Under the pieces are notes generated by a model. The model saw only the letters and a program-made list of their open reading frames with translations, was not told the origin of the DNA and ran no database searches. Shown piece after piece: positions 1-6,923 of a stretch of DNA of 9,712 nucleotides (its first letter is position 1; every line of letters begins with the position of its first letter). A program made the translations under genes and the position numbers. The DNA is from JBHJHK01 sp050330975 (GTDB lineage: Bacteria; Pseudomonadota; Gammaproteobacteria; Competibacterales; Competibacteraceae). The stretch is taken from the NCBI GenBank assembly GCA_050330975.1, contig JBHJHK010000454.1, forward strand, positions 1 to 9,712, given 5' to 3'.

Positions 1-161
1 CCCCCCCCGGGGGGCGGTGGCCCCGGGGGGCGTCGACCATCGACCTGCCGCGGAATACGGCCCGTCGTGCCACTGATGATAACCCAAGGCGGGGTACCCC
101 CTCACCCCCCCGGGGGAGTTCGGGGGGTCTGCTGGGAATAAACCCAGCTGCCCAAGGCCCC
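1..161. other. Non-coding region downstream of lpxC, rich in C and G runs
   Basis: No convincing gene lies here on either strand. The stretch holds several C and G homopolymer runs: C8 then G6 at 1-14, C4 then G6 at 21-30, the palindrome GGGGTACCCC at 91-100, C7 then G5 at 105-116, and G6 at 122-127. It also has a short inverted repeat, GTCGA/TCGAC, at 32-44. These runs differ from the neighbouring coding DNA, and they could form strong secondary structure at the 3' end of the lpxC transcript. What follows lpxC lies beyond the window. That this is an operon end is inferred from the lack of coding sequence. Confidence 0.6.
131..148 (-). terminator. Possible hairpin terminator after lpxC (weak)
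   Basis: An inverted repeat GCTGGG/CCCAGC forms a 6-bp stem around a 6-base loop (TTTATT on the minus strand), starting 13 bases after the lpxC stop. No U-tract follows it on the minus strand; the next bases are AGACCCCCC. It therefore does not fit a classic intrinsic terminator. It may act with Rho, stabilise the 3' end, or do nothing. Confidence 0.3.
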
Positions 162-1076
162 TCAAGCGGTCATTTGAGCGGGCTGCAGGTAGGAGATGGG
201 GGCGGCCTGCTCGTCTTCAAAGGTTACTTCTTCGAAGGCGTCACTCGTCGCCAACAATTGGCGCAACAGGGCGTTGTTGAGGGCGTGGCCCGAGCGGTGA
301 CCGGTGAAGGCCCCGATGGGGGTACGGCCCAGGAGGTAGAGATCGCCGATGACATCGAGGATCTTGTGACGGACGCACTCGTCCTCGTAGCGCAAACCGT
401 CTTCGTTGAGGACCCGGTAGTCGTCCAACACCACGGCGTTGGCCAGGCTACCGCCGCGGATCAGGCCTTTGCTGCGGAGGTGTTCGATGTCCCGCAAAAA
501 GCCAAAGGTCCGCGCCCGGCTCAATTCCTTGACGAAGGCGGTGGTGGAAAACTCGATCCGGCGCCGTTGACCGTCGGGGAGGAACAGGGGATGGTCAAAG
601 TACAAGGACAAATCGACGGCAAAGCCGTCGAAGGGGTCGAAGCGCGCCCAGCGCTCGCCACAGCGGACCTCAATGGCCCGCTTGATGCGCAAAAAGCGCT
701 TGGGCGCCGGCTGGGAGGCGATACCCGCCGACTGGAGCAAGAACACAAACGGCGCCGCACTGCCGTCCAAAATCGGCACTTCTGGGGCGTTGAGTTCGAC
801 GATGGCATTGTCGATCCCGAGGCCGGCGAAGGCCGCTAGCAAGTGCTCGACGGTGGAGATCCGCACCGCTCCCTCCACCAAGGTCGTGGCCAAGCAGGTG
901 TCACCCACATGGCGAGGATCGGCCTTGATGGTCGGGGTGGCATCGAGATCGGTGCGGCGGAAGACAATGCCGGTATTGGCGGGAGCCGGCAGGAGCGTCA
1001 GGAGGATTTTCTCTCCGGTGTGGAGACCAATCCCCGTGGCGCGAATGGCGTTTTTAAGCGTTCGCTGGCGAATCAT
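162..1076 (-). CDS. lpxC: UDP-3-O-acyl-N-acetylglucosamine deacetylase LpxC
   Basis: LpxC is the zinc hydrolase that removes the acetyl group from UDP-3-O-acyl-GlcNAc, the committed step of lipid A synthesis in the cytoplasm. The protein is 304 residues, the usual size for the family, and is colinear with E. coli LpxC from MIRQRTLK onward. The expected active-site residues are all visible: E77 and H78 in STVEHL, T190 in SRARTF, H237, K238 and D241 in HKILD, and H264 in SGHALNN. By family knowledge H78, H237 and D241 bind zinc, while E77 and H264 act in catalysis. The ATG start is backed by AAGGG five bases upstream. The gene sits 139 bases after ftsZ, the common place for lpxC in beta- and gammaproteobacteria, and may have its own promoter in that gap. 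In E. coli the enzyme level is set by FtsH proteolysis through the C-terminal tail; the tail here ends LQPAQMTA. It looks intact. Confidence 0.98.
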   Translation of the reverse strand: MIRQRTLKNAIRATGIGLHTGEKILLTLLPAPANTGIVFRRTDLDATPTIKADPRHVGDTCLATTLVEGAVRISTVEHLLAAFAGLGIDNAIVELNAPEVPILDGSAAPFVFLLQSAGIASQPAPKRFLRIKRAIEVRCGERWARFDPFDGFAVDLSLYFDHPLFLPDGQRRRIEFSTTAFVKELSRARTFGFLRDIEHLRSKGLIRGGSLANAVVLDDYRVLNEDGLRYEDECVRHKILDVIGDLYLLGRTPIGAFTGHRSGHALNNALLRQLLATSDAFEEVTFEDEQAAPISYLQPAQMTA

Positions 1077-1128
1077 GGCAGCCCTTGATACACGATGCGG
1101 GCCCGGGAGCGCCGCTTTTGTCGGACGC

Positions 1129-1147
1129 CGGGAGCCATGGGCTCCCG
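1129..1147 (-). repeat. Perfect hairpin in the ftsZ-lpxC gap
   Basis: A perfect inverted repeat, CGGGAGCC/GGCTCCCG, gives an 8-bp, nearly all G-C stem with a 3-base loop (CAT on the minus strand). It lies 53 bases upstream of the lpxC start and 69 bases past the ftsZ stop. No T-run follows on either strand, so it is not a standard intrinsic terminator. If transcription starts from the extended -10 just upstream, the hairpin would lie at the very 5' end of the lpxC leader. It might then protect the RNA, or else attenuate read-through from ftsZ. The structure is seen; its role is inferred. Confidence 0.6.
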
Positions 1148-1156
1148 ATGATCCTT

Positions 1157-1165
1157 ATTATCACA
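1157..1165 (-). promoter_or_regulatory. Candidate extended -10 promoter for lpxC
   Basis: On the minus strand this reads TGTGATAAT: a TGn extension followed by GATAAT, a five-of-six match to TATAAT, in the only AT-rich patch of the gap. A TTGATA at 1177-1182 resembles a -35 box but is only 14 bases from the -10. The call therefore rests on the extended -10 element. Transcription would start near 1150, giving a leader of about 75 bases before lpxC. This is a prediction from motif match only. Confidence 0.35.
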
Positions 1166-1215
1166 GCAACAACCTGTATCAATAATGAACGAAGCCTAAC
1201 ATCAACGCAACAGTT

Positions 1216-2382
1216 TTAATCGGCTTGACGACGCAGAAAGGCGGGGATATCCAAGTAATCCAGGTCTTCGTCCTCTTTGCTGGGCTTTTGATAGCCGCCG
1301 CGCCCCGCGGCCTCTTGGCCTGTGGTGCGAGGGTTGCTGCGGTTGCCCTCGGTGTCGTGGCCGGCGGCGGCCCGCTGGGGCACCAATTTCATCTTGGGGG
1401 GGGCTTCGCTCACCACGGCGGTGGAGGGTTGCCCCAGTCCCGTGGCGACGATGGTGACCCGCAGCTCGTTTTGCATCTCCGGGTCGATGACGGCCCCCAC
1501 CACCACGGTGGCATCCTCAGCGGCCAGTTCGCGGATGGTGTCCCCCACCTCGTTGAACTCGCCGATGGAGATATCCATTCCGGCGGTGACGTTGACCAAC
1601 AGCCCCCGGGCGCCGCCGAGGTCGATGTTTTCCAACAGCGGCGAGGCGATGGCCGACTCCGCCGCCTCCCGGGCTCGGCCGTCGCCGGCGGCGCGGCCGG
1701 TGCCCATCATGGCCAGCCCCATCTCCGACATCACCGCCCGCACGTCGGCGAAGTCGACGTTGATCAACCCCGGACGGGTGATGAGTTCGGCGATGCCCTG
1801 GACGGCGCCCAACAAGACATCGTTGGCGGCGCCGAAGGCATCCAACAGGGTCGCTCCCTTGCCCAGCACCGTGAGGAGCTTTTCGTTGGGGATGATGATC
1901 AAAGAATCCACGCAGCTGTTGAGCTCGCGGATGCCCTCCAGGGCCACTTCCATGCGCTTTCTGCCCTCGAAGGGGAAGGGCTTGGTGACCACGGCCACGG
2001 TGAGGATACCCATCTCCCGGGCCGCCTGGGCCACCACCGGCGCCCCGCCCGTGCCGGTGCCACCGCCCATGCCGGCGGTGATAAACACCATGTCGGCCCC
2101 CTCTAGGACCTCTTGGACCCGCTCCCGGTCCTCCATGGCGGCCTGGCGGCCGGTTTCGGGGTTGGCGCCGGCGCCCAAGCCCTTGGTGATGTTGTAGCCC
2201 AATTGCAAAGTGGTGTTGACCGAGCTGTTGGCCAAGGCCTGGGCGTCGGTGTTGGCACAGACAAAGTCCACGCCCTCAACGCTGGCATTGCGCATGTGCT
2301 CGACGGCGTTACAACCGCCCCCACCGATGCCAACGACCTTGATGATGGCATTTTCCCGCGGTCTGTCCATCAATTCGAACAT
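1216..2382 (-). CDS. ftsZ: Cell division GTPase FtsZ
   Basis: FtsZ is the tubulin-like GTPase that polymerises into the Z-ring at midcell and recruits the divisome. The protein is 388 residues. The GTP-binding glycine loop GGGTGTG is at 106-112, and the T7 catalytic loop NVDFAD at 208-213 keeps both aspartates. A variable linker runs from about 318 to 370 and is rich in Gly, Asn, Arg and Glu. The conserved C-terminal peptide DYLDIPAFLRRQAD (375-388) is the site that binds FtsA, ZipA and other partners in proteobacteria. The start is the ATG before FELMD, with a strong GAGGAGA Shine-Dalgarno eight bases upstream. It is the only gene in the window that ends in TAA and the only one with a sizeable gap on each side, which suggests expression partly separate from the tightly packed upstream genes. 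It looks complete and ordinary. Confidence 0.99.
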   Translation of the reverse strand: MFELMDRPRENAIIKVVGIGGGGCNAVEHMRNASVEGVDFVCANTDAQALANSSVNTTLQLGYNITKGLGAGANPETGRQAAMEDRERVQEVLEGADMVFITAGMGGGTGTGGAPVVAQAAREMGILTVAVVTKPFPFEGRKRMEVALEGIRELNSCVDSLIIIPNEKLLTVLGKGATLLDAFGAANDVLLGAVQGIAELITRPGLINVDFADVRAVMSEMGLAMMGTGRAAGDGRAREAAESAIASPLLENIDLGGARGLLVNVTAGMDISIGEFNEVGDTIRELAAEDATVVVGAVIDPEMQNELRVTIVATGLGQPSTAVVSEAPPKMKLVPQRAAAGHDTEGNRSNPRTTGQEAAGRGGYQKPSKEDEDLDYLDIPAFLRRQAD

Positions 2383-2545
2383 CAGAATAGTCTCCTCAAC
2401 GCGTTGTCGTCAGTGTGCCCCGCTAAGGCGCGGGTTATTGGTCTTGTCACGTCCAGCGAACCGCACGGACCACTCGGGGTGGACCTTTGGCGCGGTGACC
2501 TCGGTGCCGCTTTTCATCACGCCGAATGCAACGTCGTCTCGACCT
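2383..2545 (-). promoter_or_regulatory. ftsA-ftsZ intergenic leader with inverted repeats
   Basis: These 163 non-coding bases separate ftsA from ftsZ, in contrast to the overlapping genes upstream. Two inverted repeats are visible: GGACCAC/GTGGACC at 2467-2485 (7 bp with one mismatch, 5-base loop) and CCCGC/GCGGG at 2419-2434 (5 bp, 6-base loop). A loose -10-like AATAAC lies on the minus strand between them, without a good -35. The end nearest ftsZ carries its GAGGAGA ribosome site. An ftsZ promoter or RNA-level control element is likely by position, but no single promoter is convincing. Confidence 0.35.
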
Positions 2546-3778
2546 TCAGAAATTTCCCTGCAGCCAGTGTCTCAAGCGAGCGAAAACGCCCTTTTTAGCC
2601 GCCTCCAGCGCCACATTGGTGCGCGTGGTGCGGTTTTCGTAGCCGAACAGCAACAGCCCCACCGCCGTGGCGTATTGGGGACTTTGCACGACGTCGGCCA
2701 ACCCGGTGACCCCCACAGGTCTCCCCAGACGCACGGGGAGGTGAAATACCTCCTCGGCCAGCTCCACGGCGCCCTTGATACAAGCGCTGCCGCCGGTGAG
2801 GACGATACCTGCGGGGATCAAATGTTCGTAACCACTGCGCTGGAGCTCGGCCAGCACCAGATTGAAGAGTTCTTCGTAGCGGGGCTCCACCACCTCGGCC
2901 AGGGTCTGGCTCGACAGCTGGCGGGGGGGGCGCTCCCCCATGCTCGGCACTTCGATGGTTTGGTCCGTCGACGCCATTTGGGTCAAGCAGCAGGCGTGGG
3001 ACACCTTGATGGCCTCGGCGTGTTGGGTGGGGGTGCGCAACGCCACGGCGATGTCGTTGGTCACTTGGTCCCCGGCGATGGGAATCACGGCGCTGTGGCT
3101 CACACTCCCCCCAGTGTAGACGGCGATGTCGGTGGTGCCGCCGCCGATGTCCACCAAACACACCCCCAACTCCATCTCGTCTTCGCTCAACACCGCCCGA
3201 CTGGAGGCCAAGGGCTGGAGGATGATGTCGTCCACGGCCAAGTTGCAGCGCTCGATGCACTTGACGATGTTGGTCACCGCGCTCACGGCCCCAGTCACCA
3301 GGTGGACCTTGGCCTCCAACCGCACCCCGGCCATGCCCATGGGCTCGCGGATGCCCTCTTGGTTGTCGATGATGAACTCCCGGGGCAAGACGTGGAGGAC
3401 CTTTTGGTCGGCGGGCACCGGCACCGCCCGGGCCGAGTCCATGACCCGGTCCACGTCGCCCTGGACCACCTCGCCGTCTTTGACGGGGGCGGTACCGTGG
3501 GAATTGAGGCTTTTGATGTGGCTGCCGGCGATGCCGGTGTAGACCGAGTGGACGGTGCAATCGGCCTTGCGCTCGGCCTCCTCCACGGCCCGCTGGATAG
3601 ACTGCACCGTGGATTCGATGTTGACCACCACGCCCTTTTTGAGACCCCGGGCCGGCTGTTGGCCCAAGGCCACCACCTCGATGGCACCGGTGGGGTCTGC
3701 GGCACCGACGATGGCCACCACCTTGGAGGTGCCGATGTCGAGGCCTACGATCATCTGTCTTTCGTCTTTGCGCGCCAT
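2546..3778 (-). CDS. ftsA: Cell division protein FtsA
   Basis: FtsA is the actin-like ATPase that tethers FtsZ filaments to the inner membrane and recruits later division proteins. The protein is 410 residues, against about 420 in E. coli, and is colinear with it throughout. The first phosphate loop, GLDIGTSK, is at 12-19. The FtsA-specific 1C domain lies at about 84-160. The second phosphate motif, DIGGGTTD, is at 210-217, and the adenosine motif GIVLTGGSA is at 324-332. The last residues, GVFARLRHWLQGNF (397-410), form the amphipathic membrane-targeting helix. The ATG at 3778 matches family N-termini but has no Shine-Dalgarno in front of it. The ftsQ stop lies 13 bases upstream, so translation may depend on coupling. 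Met9 (ATG at 3752-3754) is an alternative start that would still keep the full phosphate loop. A 10-codon out-of-frame ORF overlaps this start region. Confidence 0.98.
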   Translation of the reverse strand: MARKDERQMIVGLDIGTSKVVAIVGAADPTGAIEVVALGQQPARGLKKGVVVNIESTVQSIQRAVEEAERKADCTVHSVYTGIAGSHIKSLNSHGTAPVKDGEVVQGDVDRVMDSARAVPVPADQKVLHVLPREFIIDNQEGIREPMGMAGVRLEAKVHLVTGAVSAVTNIVKCIERCNLAVDDIILQPLASSRAVLSEDEMELGVCLVDIGGGTTDIAVYTGGSVSHSAVIPIAGDQVTNDIAVALRTPTQHAEAIKVSHACCLTQMASTDQTIEVPSMGERPPRQLSSQTLAEVVEPRYEELFNLVLAELQRSGYEHLIPAGIVLTGGSACIKGAVELAEEVFHLPVRLGRPVGVTGLADVVQSPQYATAVGLLLFGYENRTTRTNVALEAAKKGVFARLRHWLQGNF

Positions 3779-3791
3779 GGCATTTTGCTAT

Positions 3792-4559
3792 TCAGCCGGA
3801 AGTGAGGGGTTTCCAGCGCACGGCGAAGCCGTCGCTGTAGCGCAGGTCGACGTGGTCGATATCGGCGACCCGGGGCGCCAAAACTCGGGGGTAGACGCGG
3901 ATAAAGCGCTCGAGGCGCTCCCACAACGCCTCCCGCCCCAGCAACAGGGCGATGCCGTTGTCGAGCTCCAGCCGCCAGGCGTGGTGTTCGCTCTGCTGGA
4001 GGGCGAGCACTTTCAACGACACGGTGGCAAGGCGTTGGCTGGTGCGTCTGTAGACCTGCCACACCCGGGCCTCGCTTTGGTCGGGGCCACTGAGGCGGGG
4101 CCAGGACTCCAGGCGGCGAAACCGCCCGGGGCGAAACCGTTGGCCCCCGGGGCTGAGCATCTCTCCCCCCCAGTGGGCGACGGCGCGCCGCTCTTCCAAT
4201 GCCACCTCCAAGGCCAACGGCCAGCGACGGCGCAGGGAGGCCTGGGCGATCCACGGTTCGGCCACCAGGGTCTCCTGGAGAGCCACCAAGTCCAGGGCGA
4301 AGAAGTTGCTCTCCAAAGCCCCGGCCAACAGCCCTTCCAAGTCGGCGGCGGACAGCTGCTCCAACGAGCCGTGGACCACCACCTGTTGCAAGCGCAAGGC
4401 GTCGGCGGCCAGCACCGCTTCTCCTCCCCAGTAGGCCCCCACCCCCAAGGTCCCCAGGGCGAGGAGTCCCCCTGTGATGCGCAGGGGTCGTCGCACCCGC
4501 CGCCACAGGCGCATCCCCCATGGGGGACGCCGGACGCTGGCACCGCGCCGCCGGCCCAT
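3792..4559 (-). CDS. ftsQ: Cell division protein FtsQ
   Basis: FtsQ is a single-pass inner membrane protein that joins FtsB and FtsL in the divisome and links cytoplasmic to periplasmic division proteins. The protein is 255 residues, slightly shorter than E. coli FtsQ. It has a strongly basic cytoplasmic N-terminus (about 1-25) and one transmembrane helix (about 26-44). A POTRA domain follows at about 55-123, beginning LQQVVVHGS and including the family-typical EPWIAQASLRR, and then a beta domain to about 250. The HVDLRYSDGFAVRWK stretch near the end is typical of FtsQ. Its ATG overlaps the murB stop by one base (TGATG), which implies coupled translation, and a GAGGGGG lies upstream of the start. 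The protein is divergent, as usual for FtsQ, but the position before ftsA makes the call secure. Confidence 0.95.
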   Translation of the reverse strand: MGRRRGASVRRPPWGMRLWRRVRRPLRITGGLLALGTLGVGAYWGGEAVLAADALRLQQVVVHGSLEQLSAADLEGLLAGALESNFFALDLVALQETLVAEPWIAQASLRRRWPLALEVALEERRAVAHWGGEMLSPGGQRFRPGRFRRLESWPRLSGPDQSEARVWQVYRRTSQRLATVSLKVLALQQSEHHAWRLELDNGIALLLGREALWERLERFIRVYPRVLAPRVADIDHVDLRYSDGFAVRWKPLTSG

Positions 4560-5500
4560 CAGCCCGCCCCCTCGTGGGTGGGACGCCCGACGATGCGCAC
4601 CTCCGGCACCAAAGCGACCCCAGAGCGCCTCTCCACCGCCGCCGCCACCCGGTGCATCAAGGCCTCCAGGTCGGCGGCGCTGGCGTGGGCGTCGTTGAGG
4701 ATAAAGTTGGCGTGGCGCGGGGAGACCAGGGCCCCACCGAGGCGCAGCCCCTTGAGGTGGGCTTGGTCGATGAGGCGGGCGGCGTGGTCTCCGGGGGGAT
4801 TTTTAAACACCGAGCCACAGCTCTTGACCCCCGTGGGCTGGGTGGCGGCCCGCTGGAGCAACAGTTCCCGCATCCGCGCCCGGGAGGCAGCCCCACAGCC
4901 CGACCCCAAGGCGAGCCGGGCGCCGACAAACCACTCCCCCGGGGGACCGATCACCTGGCGGTAGCCGATGGCGAATTGGTCGGGGGTGCGGCGGCGCCGG
5001 CGACCGCGGCGGTCCAGGGTCTCCACCCAGGCCACCAGGGGCCAGATCTCCCCCCCCCAGGCGCCGGCGTTCATGGCCAACGCCCCCCCCACGGTACCGG
5101 GAATCCCCACCAAAAACTCCGCCCCGGCCAAATCGAAGCGGCCCGCCGTGCGGGCCACCTTGGCCCAGGGCACCCCGGCCTCCACCCACAGGCCGCCGTC
5201 GACCCGGTCCAGGCCAGAGACGCCGCCGTGGAGCACCAACACCGTGCCGGGAAACCCTCCATCCCGCACCAGAACATTGCTCCCCAACCCCAGCCACAAC
5301 AGGGGTTCTGTCGGGGGCAGATGGGCCAGGAACGCCGCCAAGTCGGCGGCGTCCCGGGGCCGGTAGAGGCGCCGCGCCGGCCCCCCCACCCGCCAGCTGG
5401 TGTAGCCCGCCAGGGGTTCGTTCTCCAGGAGCTGCCCCCGGGGGGCAAAACTCGGGGTAGACAACCCGGGGTTGGGGAAAAAGTCAGTGGGGATGGCCAT
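4559..5500 (-). CDS. murB: UDP-N-acetylenolpyruvoylglucosamine reductase MurB
   Basis: MurB is the FAD enzyme that uses NADPH to reduce UDP-GlcNAc-enolpyruvate to UDP-MurNAc in the cytoplasm. The chosen protein is 313 residues. FAD-binding motifs GLGSNVLVRDGG (71-82) and LVGIPGTVGGALAMNAGA (130-147) are present. So are the catalytic Tyr-Arg of GYRQ (180-181), the proton-donor serine in SCGSVFKNP (S230) and the glutamate in PEVRIVG (E300). The compact length and the CGSVFKNP motif resemble type II MurB rather than the longer E. coli form. The ATG at 5500 has a strong GGGGAGGG just upstream and overlaps the murC stop by 17 bases. The longer in-frame option starts with GTG at 5554, lacks a good ribosome site and overlaps murC by 71 bases, so it was rejected. 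The gene ends on the ftsQ start codon, with no ddl between them. Confidence 0.97.
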   Translation of the reverse strand: MAIPTDFFPNPGLSTPSFAPRGQLLENEPLAGYTSWRVGGPARRLYRPRDAADLAAFLAHLPPTEPLLWLGLGSNVLVRDGGFPGTVLVLHGGVSGLDRVDGGLWVEAGVPWAKVARTAGRFDLAGAEFLVGIPGTVGGALAMNAGAWGGEIWPLVAWVETLDRRGRRRRRTPDQFAIGYRQVIGPPGEWFVGARLALGSGCGAASRARMRELLLQRAATQPTGVKSCGSVFKNPPGDHAARLIDQAHLKGLRLGGALVSPRHANFILNDAHASAADLEALMHRVAAAVERRSGVALVPEVRIVGRPTHEGAG

Positions 5501-6923
5501 CGTCCCTCCCCTGGAAACGCTGTTCCCCGCGGGCCCATGCCGCGGCGACGCCACCGATATCCCCAGCCCCCATGCTCAACAGGCGATCCCCGTCTTTGAG
5601 CACCCCCGCCAACAAGTGTTCGAGGTCATTGAGGTGGGGGGCAAACAGGGGCTCCACCTGGCCCCGGAGGCGCACGGCCCGGCACAGGCTGCGGCCGTCG
5701 GCTCCCCCCAGGGGGCGCTCCCCGGCGGCGTAGACCTCGGTGAGGATCAAGGCATCCACCCGGGACAGCACGGCGGCGAAATCCTCGAACAGGTCCCGGG
5801 TACGGGTGTAGCGGTGGGGCTGGAACACCAACACCAGCCGCCGCCCGGGCCAGCCGGCCCGCACGGCGTCCACCACCGCCCCCACCTCCCGGGGGTGGTG
5901 GCCGTAGTCGTCCACCAACTCCACCTGCCCGCCCCCGGGCAAGGCCAAGGGCCCCAAGCGCTGGAAGCGCCGCCCCACCCCCTGGAACCGAGCCAAGGCC
6001 CGTTGGATGGCCGCCCCCACCACCCCCAGCTCCCGGGCCACGGCAATGGCCGCTAGGGCGTTGAGCACACTGTGGCGCCCGGGGTGGTTGAGGGTGATGG
6101 CCAGGGGTGCCTCCCCGGGGATGTGGACGGTAAAGCGGGTCTCCATCTGCTGCTGAACGATGTGGCGGGCCTGGAGGTCGCCCTCGTCGATGCCGTAGGT
6201 GACCATGGGCCGCTTGATCCGCGGCAACAGCCGACGCACCTCCGGGTCGTCGACGCACAACACCGCCAGGCCGTAGAAGGGCAGGTGGTGGAGGAAGGCC
6301 ACAAAGGCCTCCCGCAGCTGGTCGAAGTCGCCGCCGTAGGCCGGCAGGTGGTCGGCGTCGATATTGGTCACCACCGCCACCATGGGGTTGAGGTACAAAA
6401 ACGAGGCGTCGCTCTCGTCGGCCTCGGCCACCAACACGTCCCCGGCCCCGAGGCGGGCGTTACAGCCGGCACCGGTTAGGCGGCCGCCGATGACAAAAGT
6501 GGGATCTAGACCCCCTTCGGCCAGGACCGAGGCGATGAGGCTGGTGGTGGTGGTCTTGCCGTGGGTGCCGGCCACGGCGACGCCAAACCGAAACCGCATG
6601 AGCTCCGCCAACATCTCGGCCCGGGACACCACGGGGATGCGCTTGTCCCTGGCGGCCGTCACCTCGGGGTTGTCGGTGGCCACCGCCGACGACACCACCA
6701 CCACGTCGGCCCCCGCCACCTGGTCGGCCGGGGGGCCGGTGTACCCCACCGCCCCCCGGGCCGCCTGGTGGCGAGTGGTGGCCGACGCCTTGAGATCGGA
6801 ACCCGATACCCGGTAGCCCAGGGTCAACAGGACTTCGGCGATGCCACTCATGCCCACGCCGCCGATTCCCACCATGTGGAGGGCGCGGATGCGGCCCATG
6901 AAGCGTTCGCGAGGAGGGGTCAC
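5484..6923 (-). CDS. murC: UDP-N-acetylmuramate--L-alanine ligase MurC
   Basis: MurC joins L-alanine to UDP-MurNAc with ATP, the first amino acid step of the peptidoglycan stem, in the cytoplasm. The protein is 479 residues, near the family norm. The N-terminal UDP-binding domain begins with MVGIGGVGMSG (17-27). The ATP P-loop GTHGKTTTT is at 119-127, and EADESD (167-172) and DADH (189-192) belong to the central Mur ligase domain. The C-terminal ligase domain shows VDDYGHHP (337-344) and FQPHRYTRT (367-375). The start is a GTG that overlaps the murG stop in a GTGA arrangement, with GGAG about ten bases upstream. The ATG at 6899 (Met9) is an alternative but has no Shine-Dalgarno. The gene is immediately followed by murB with a 17-base overlap. 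All key motifs are present. Confidence 0.98.
   Translation of the reverse strand: MTPPRERFMGRIRALHMVGIGGVGMSGIAEVLLTLGYRVSGSDLKASATTRHQAARGAVGYTGPPADQVAGADVVVVSSAVATDNPEVTAARDKRIPVVSRAEMLAELMRFRFGVAVAGTHGKTTTTSLIASVLAEGGLDPTFVIGGRLTGAGCNARLGAGDVLVAEADESDASFLYLNPMVAVVTNIDADHLPAYGGDFDQLREAFVAFLHHLPFYGLAVLCVDDPEVRRLLPRIKRPMVTYGIDEGDLQARHIVQQQMETRFTVHIPGEAPLAITLNHPGRHSVLNALAAIAVARELGVVGAAIQRALARFQGVGRRFQRLGPLALPGGGQVELVDDYGHHPREVGAVVDAVRAGWPGRRLVLVFQPHRYTRTRDLFEDFAAVLSRVDALILTEVYAAGERPLGGADGRSLCRAVRLRGQVEPLFAPHLNDLEHLLAGVLKDGDRLLSMGAGDIGGVAAAWARGEQRFQGRDDGHPH
5504..5512 (-). promoter_or_regulatory. Ribosome binding site that fixes the murB ATG start
   Basis: The minus strand reads AGGGGAGGG, then ACG, then ATG at 5500, inside the murC C-terminal codons. 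It decides between this ATG and the poorly supported upstream GTG at 5554. Confidence 0.75.

Noticed and set aside
1177..1182. TTGATA as a -35 box for the lpxC promoter
   Set aside because: It is only 14 bases from the GATAAT -10, too short for a standard sigma-70 spacer, so the extended -10 is relied on instead.
2210..3805. A 531-codon plus-strand open frame opposite ftsA and the start of ftsZ
   Set aside because: It lies antisense to well-supported ftsA and ftsZ. Its protein is full of His, Gly, Asp and Gln with no recognisable domain, as expected from the reverse frame of GC-rich coding DNA.
3751..4521. A 256-codon minus-strand frame overlapping ftsQ, ending in the ftsA start region
   Set aside because: FtsQ in the other frame has the TM helix, POTRA domain and correct position. 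This frame is Arg-, Gly- and Pro-rich low-complexity sequence. Only its last ten codons are discussed, as a possible mini-ORF.
5501..5554. An N-terminal extension of murB from the GTG at 5554
   Set aside because: It has no good Shine-Dalgarno, would overlap murC by 71 bases, and adds residues not typical of MurB. The ATG at 5500 has a strong ribosome site.
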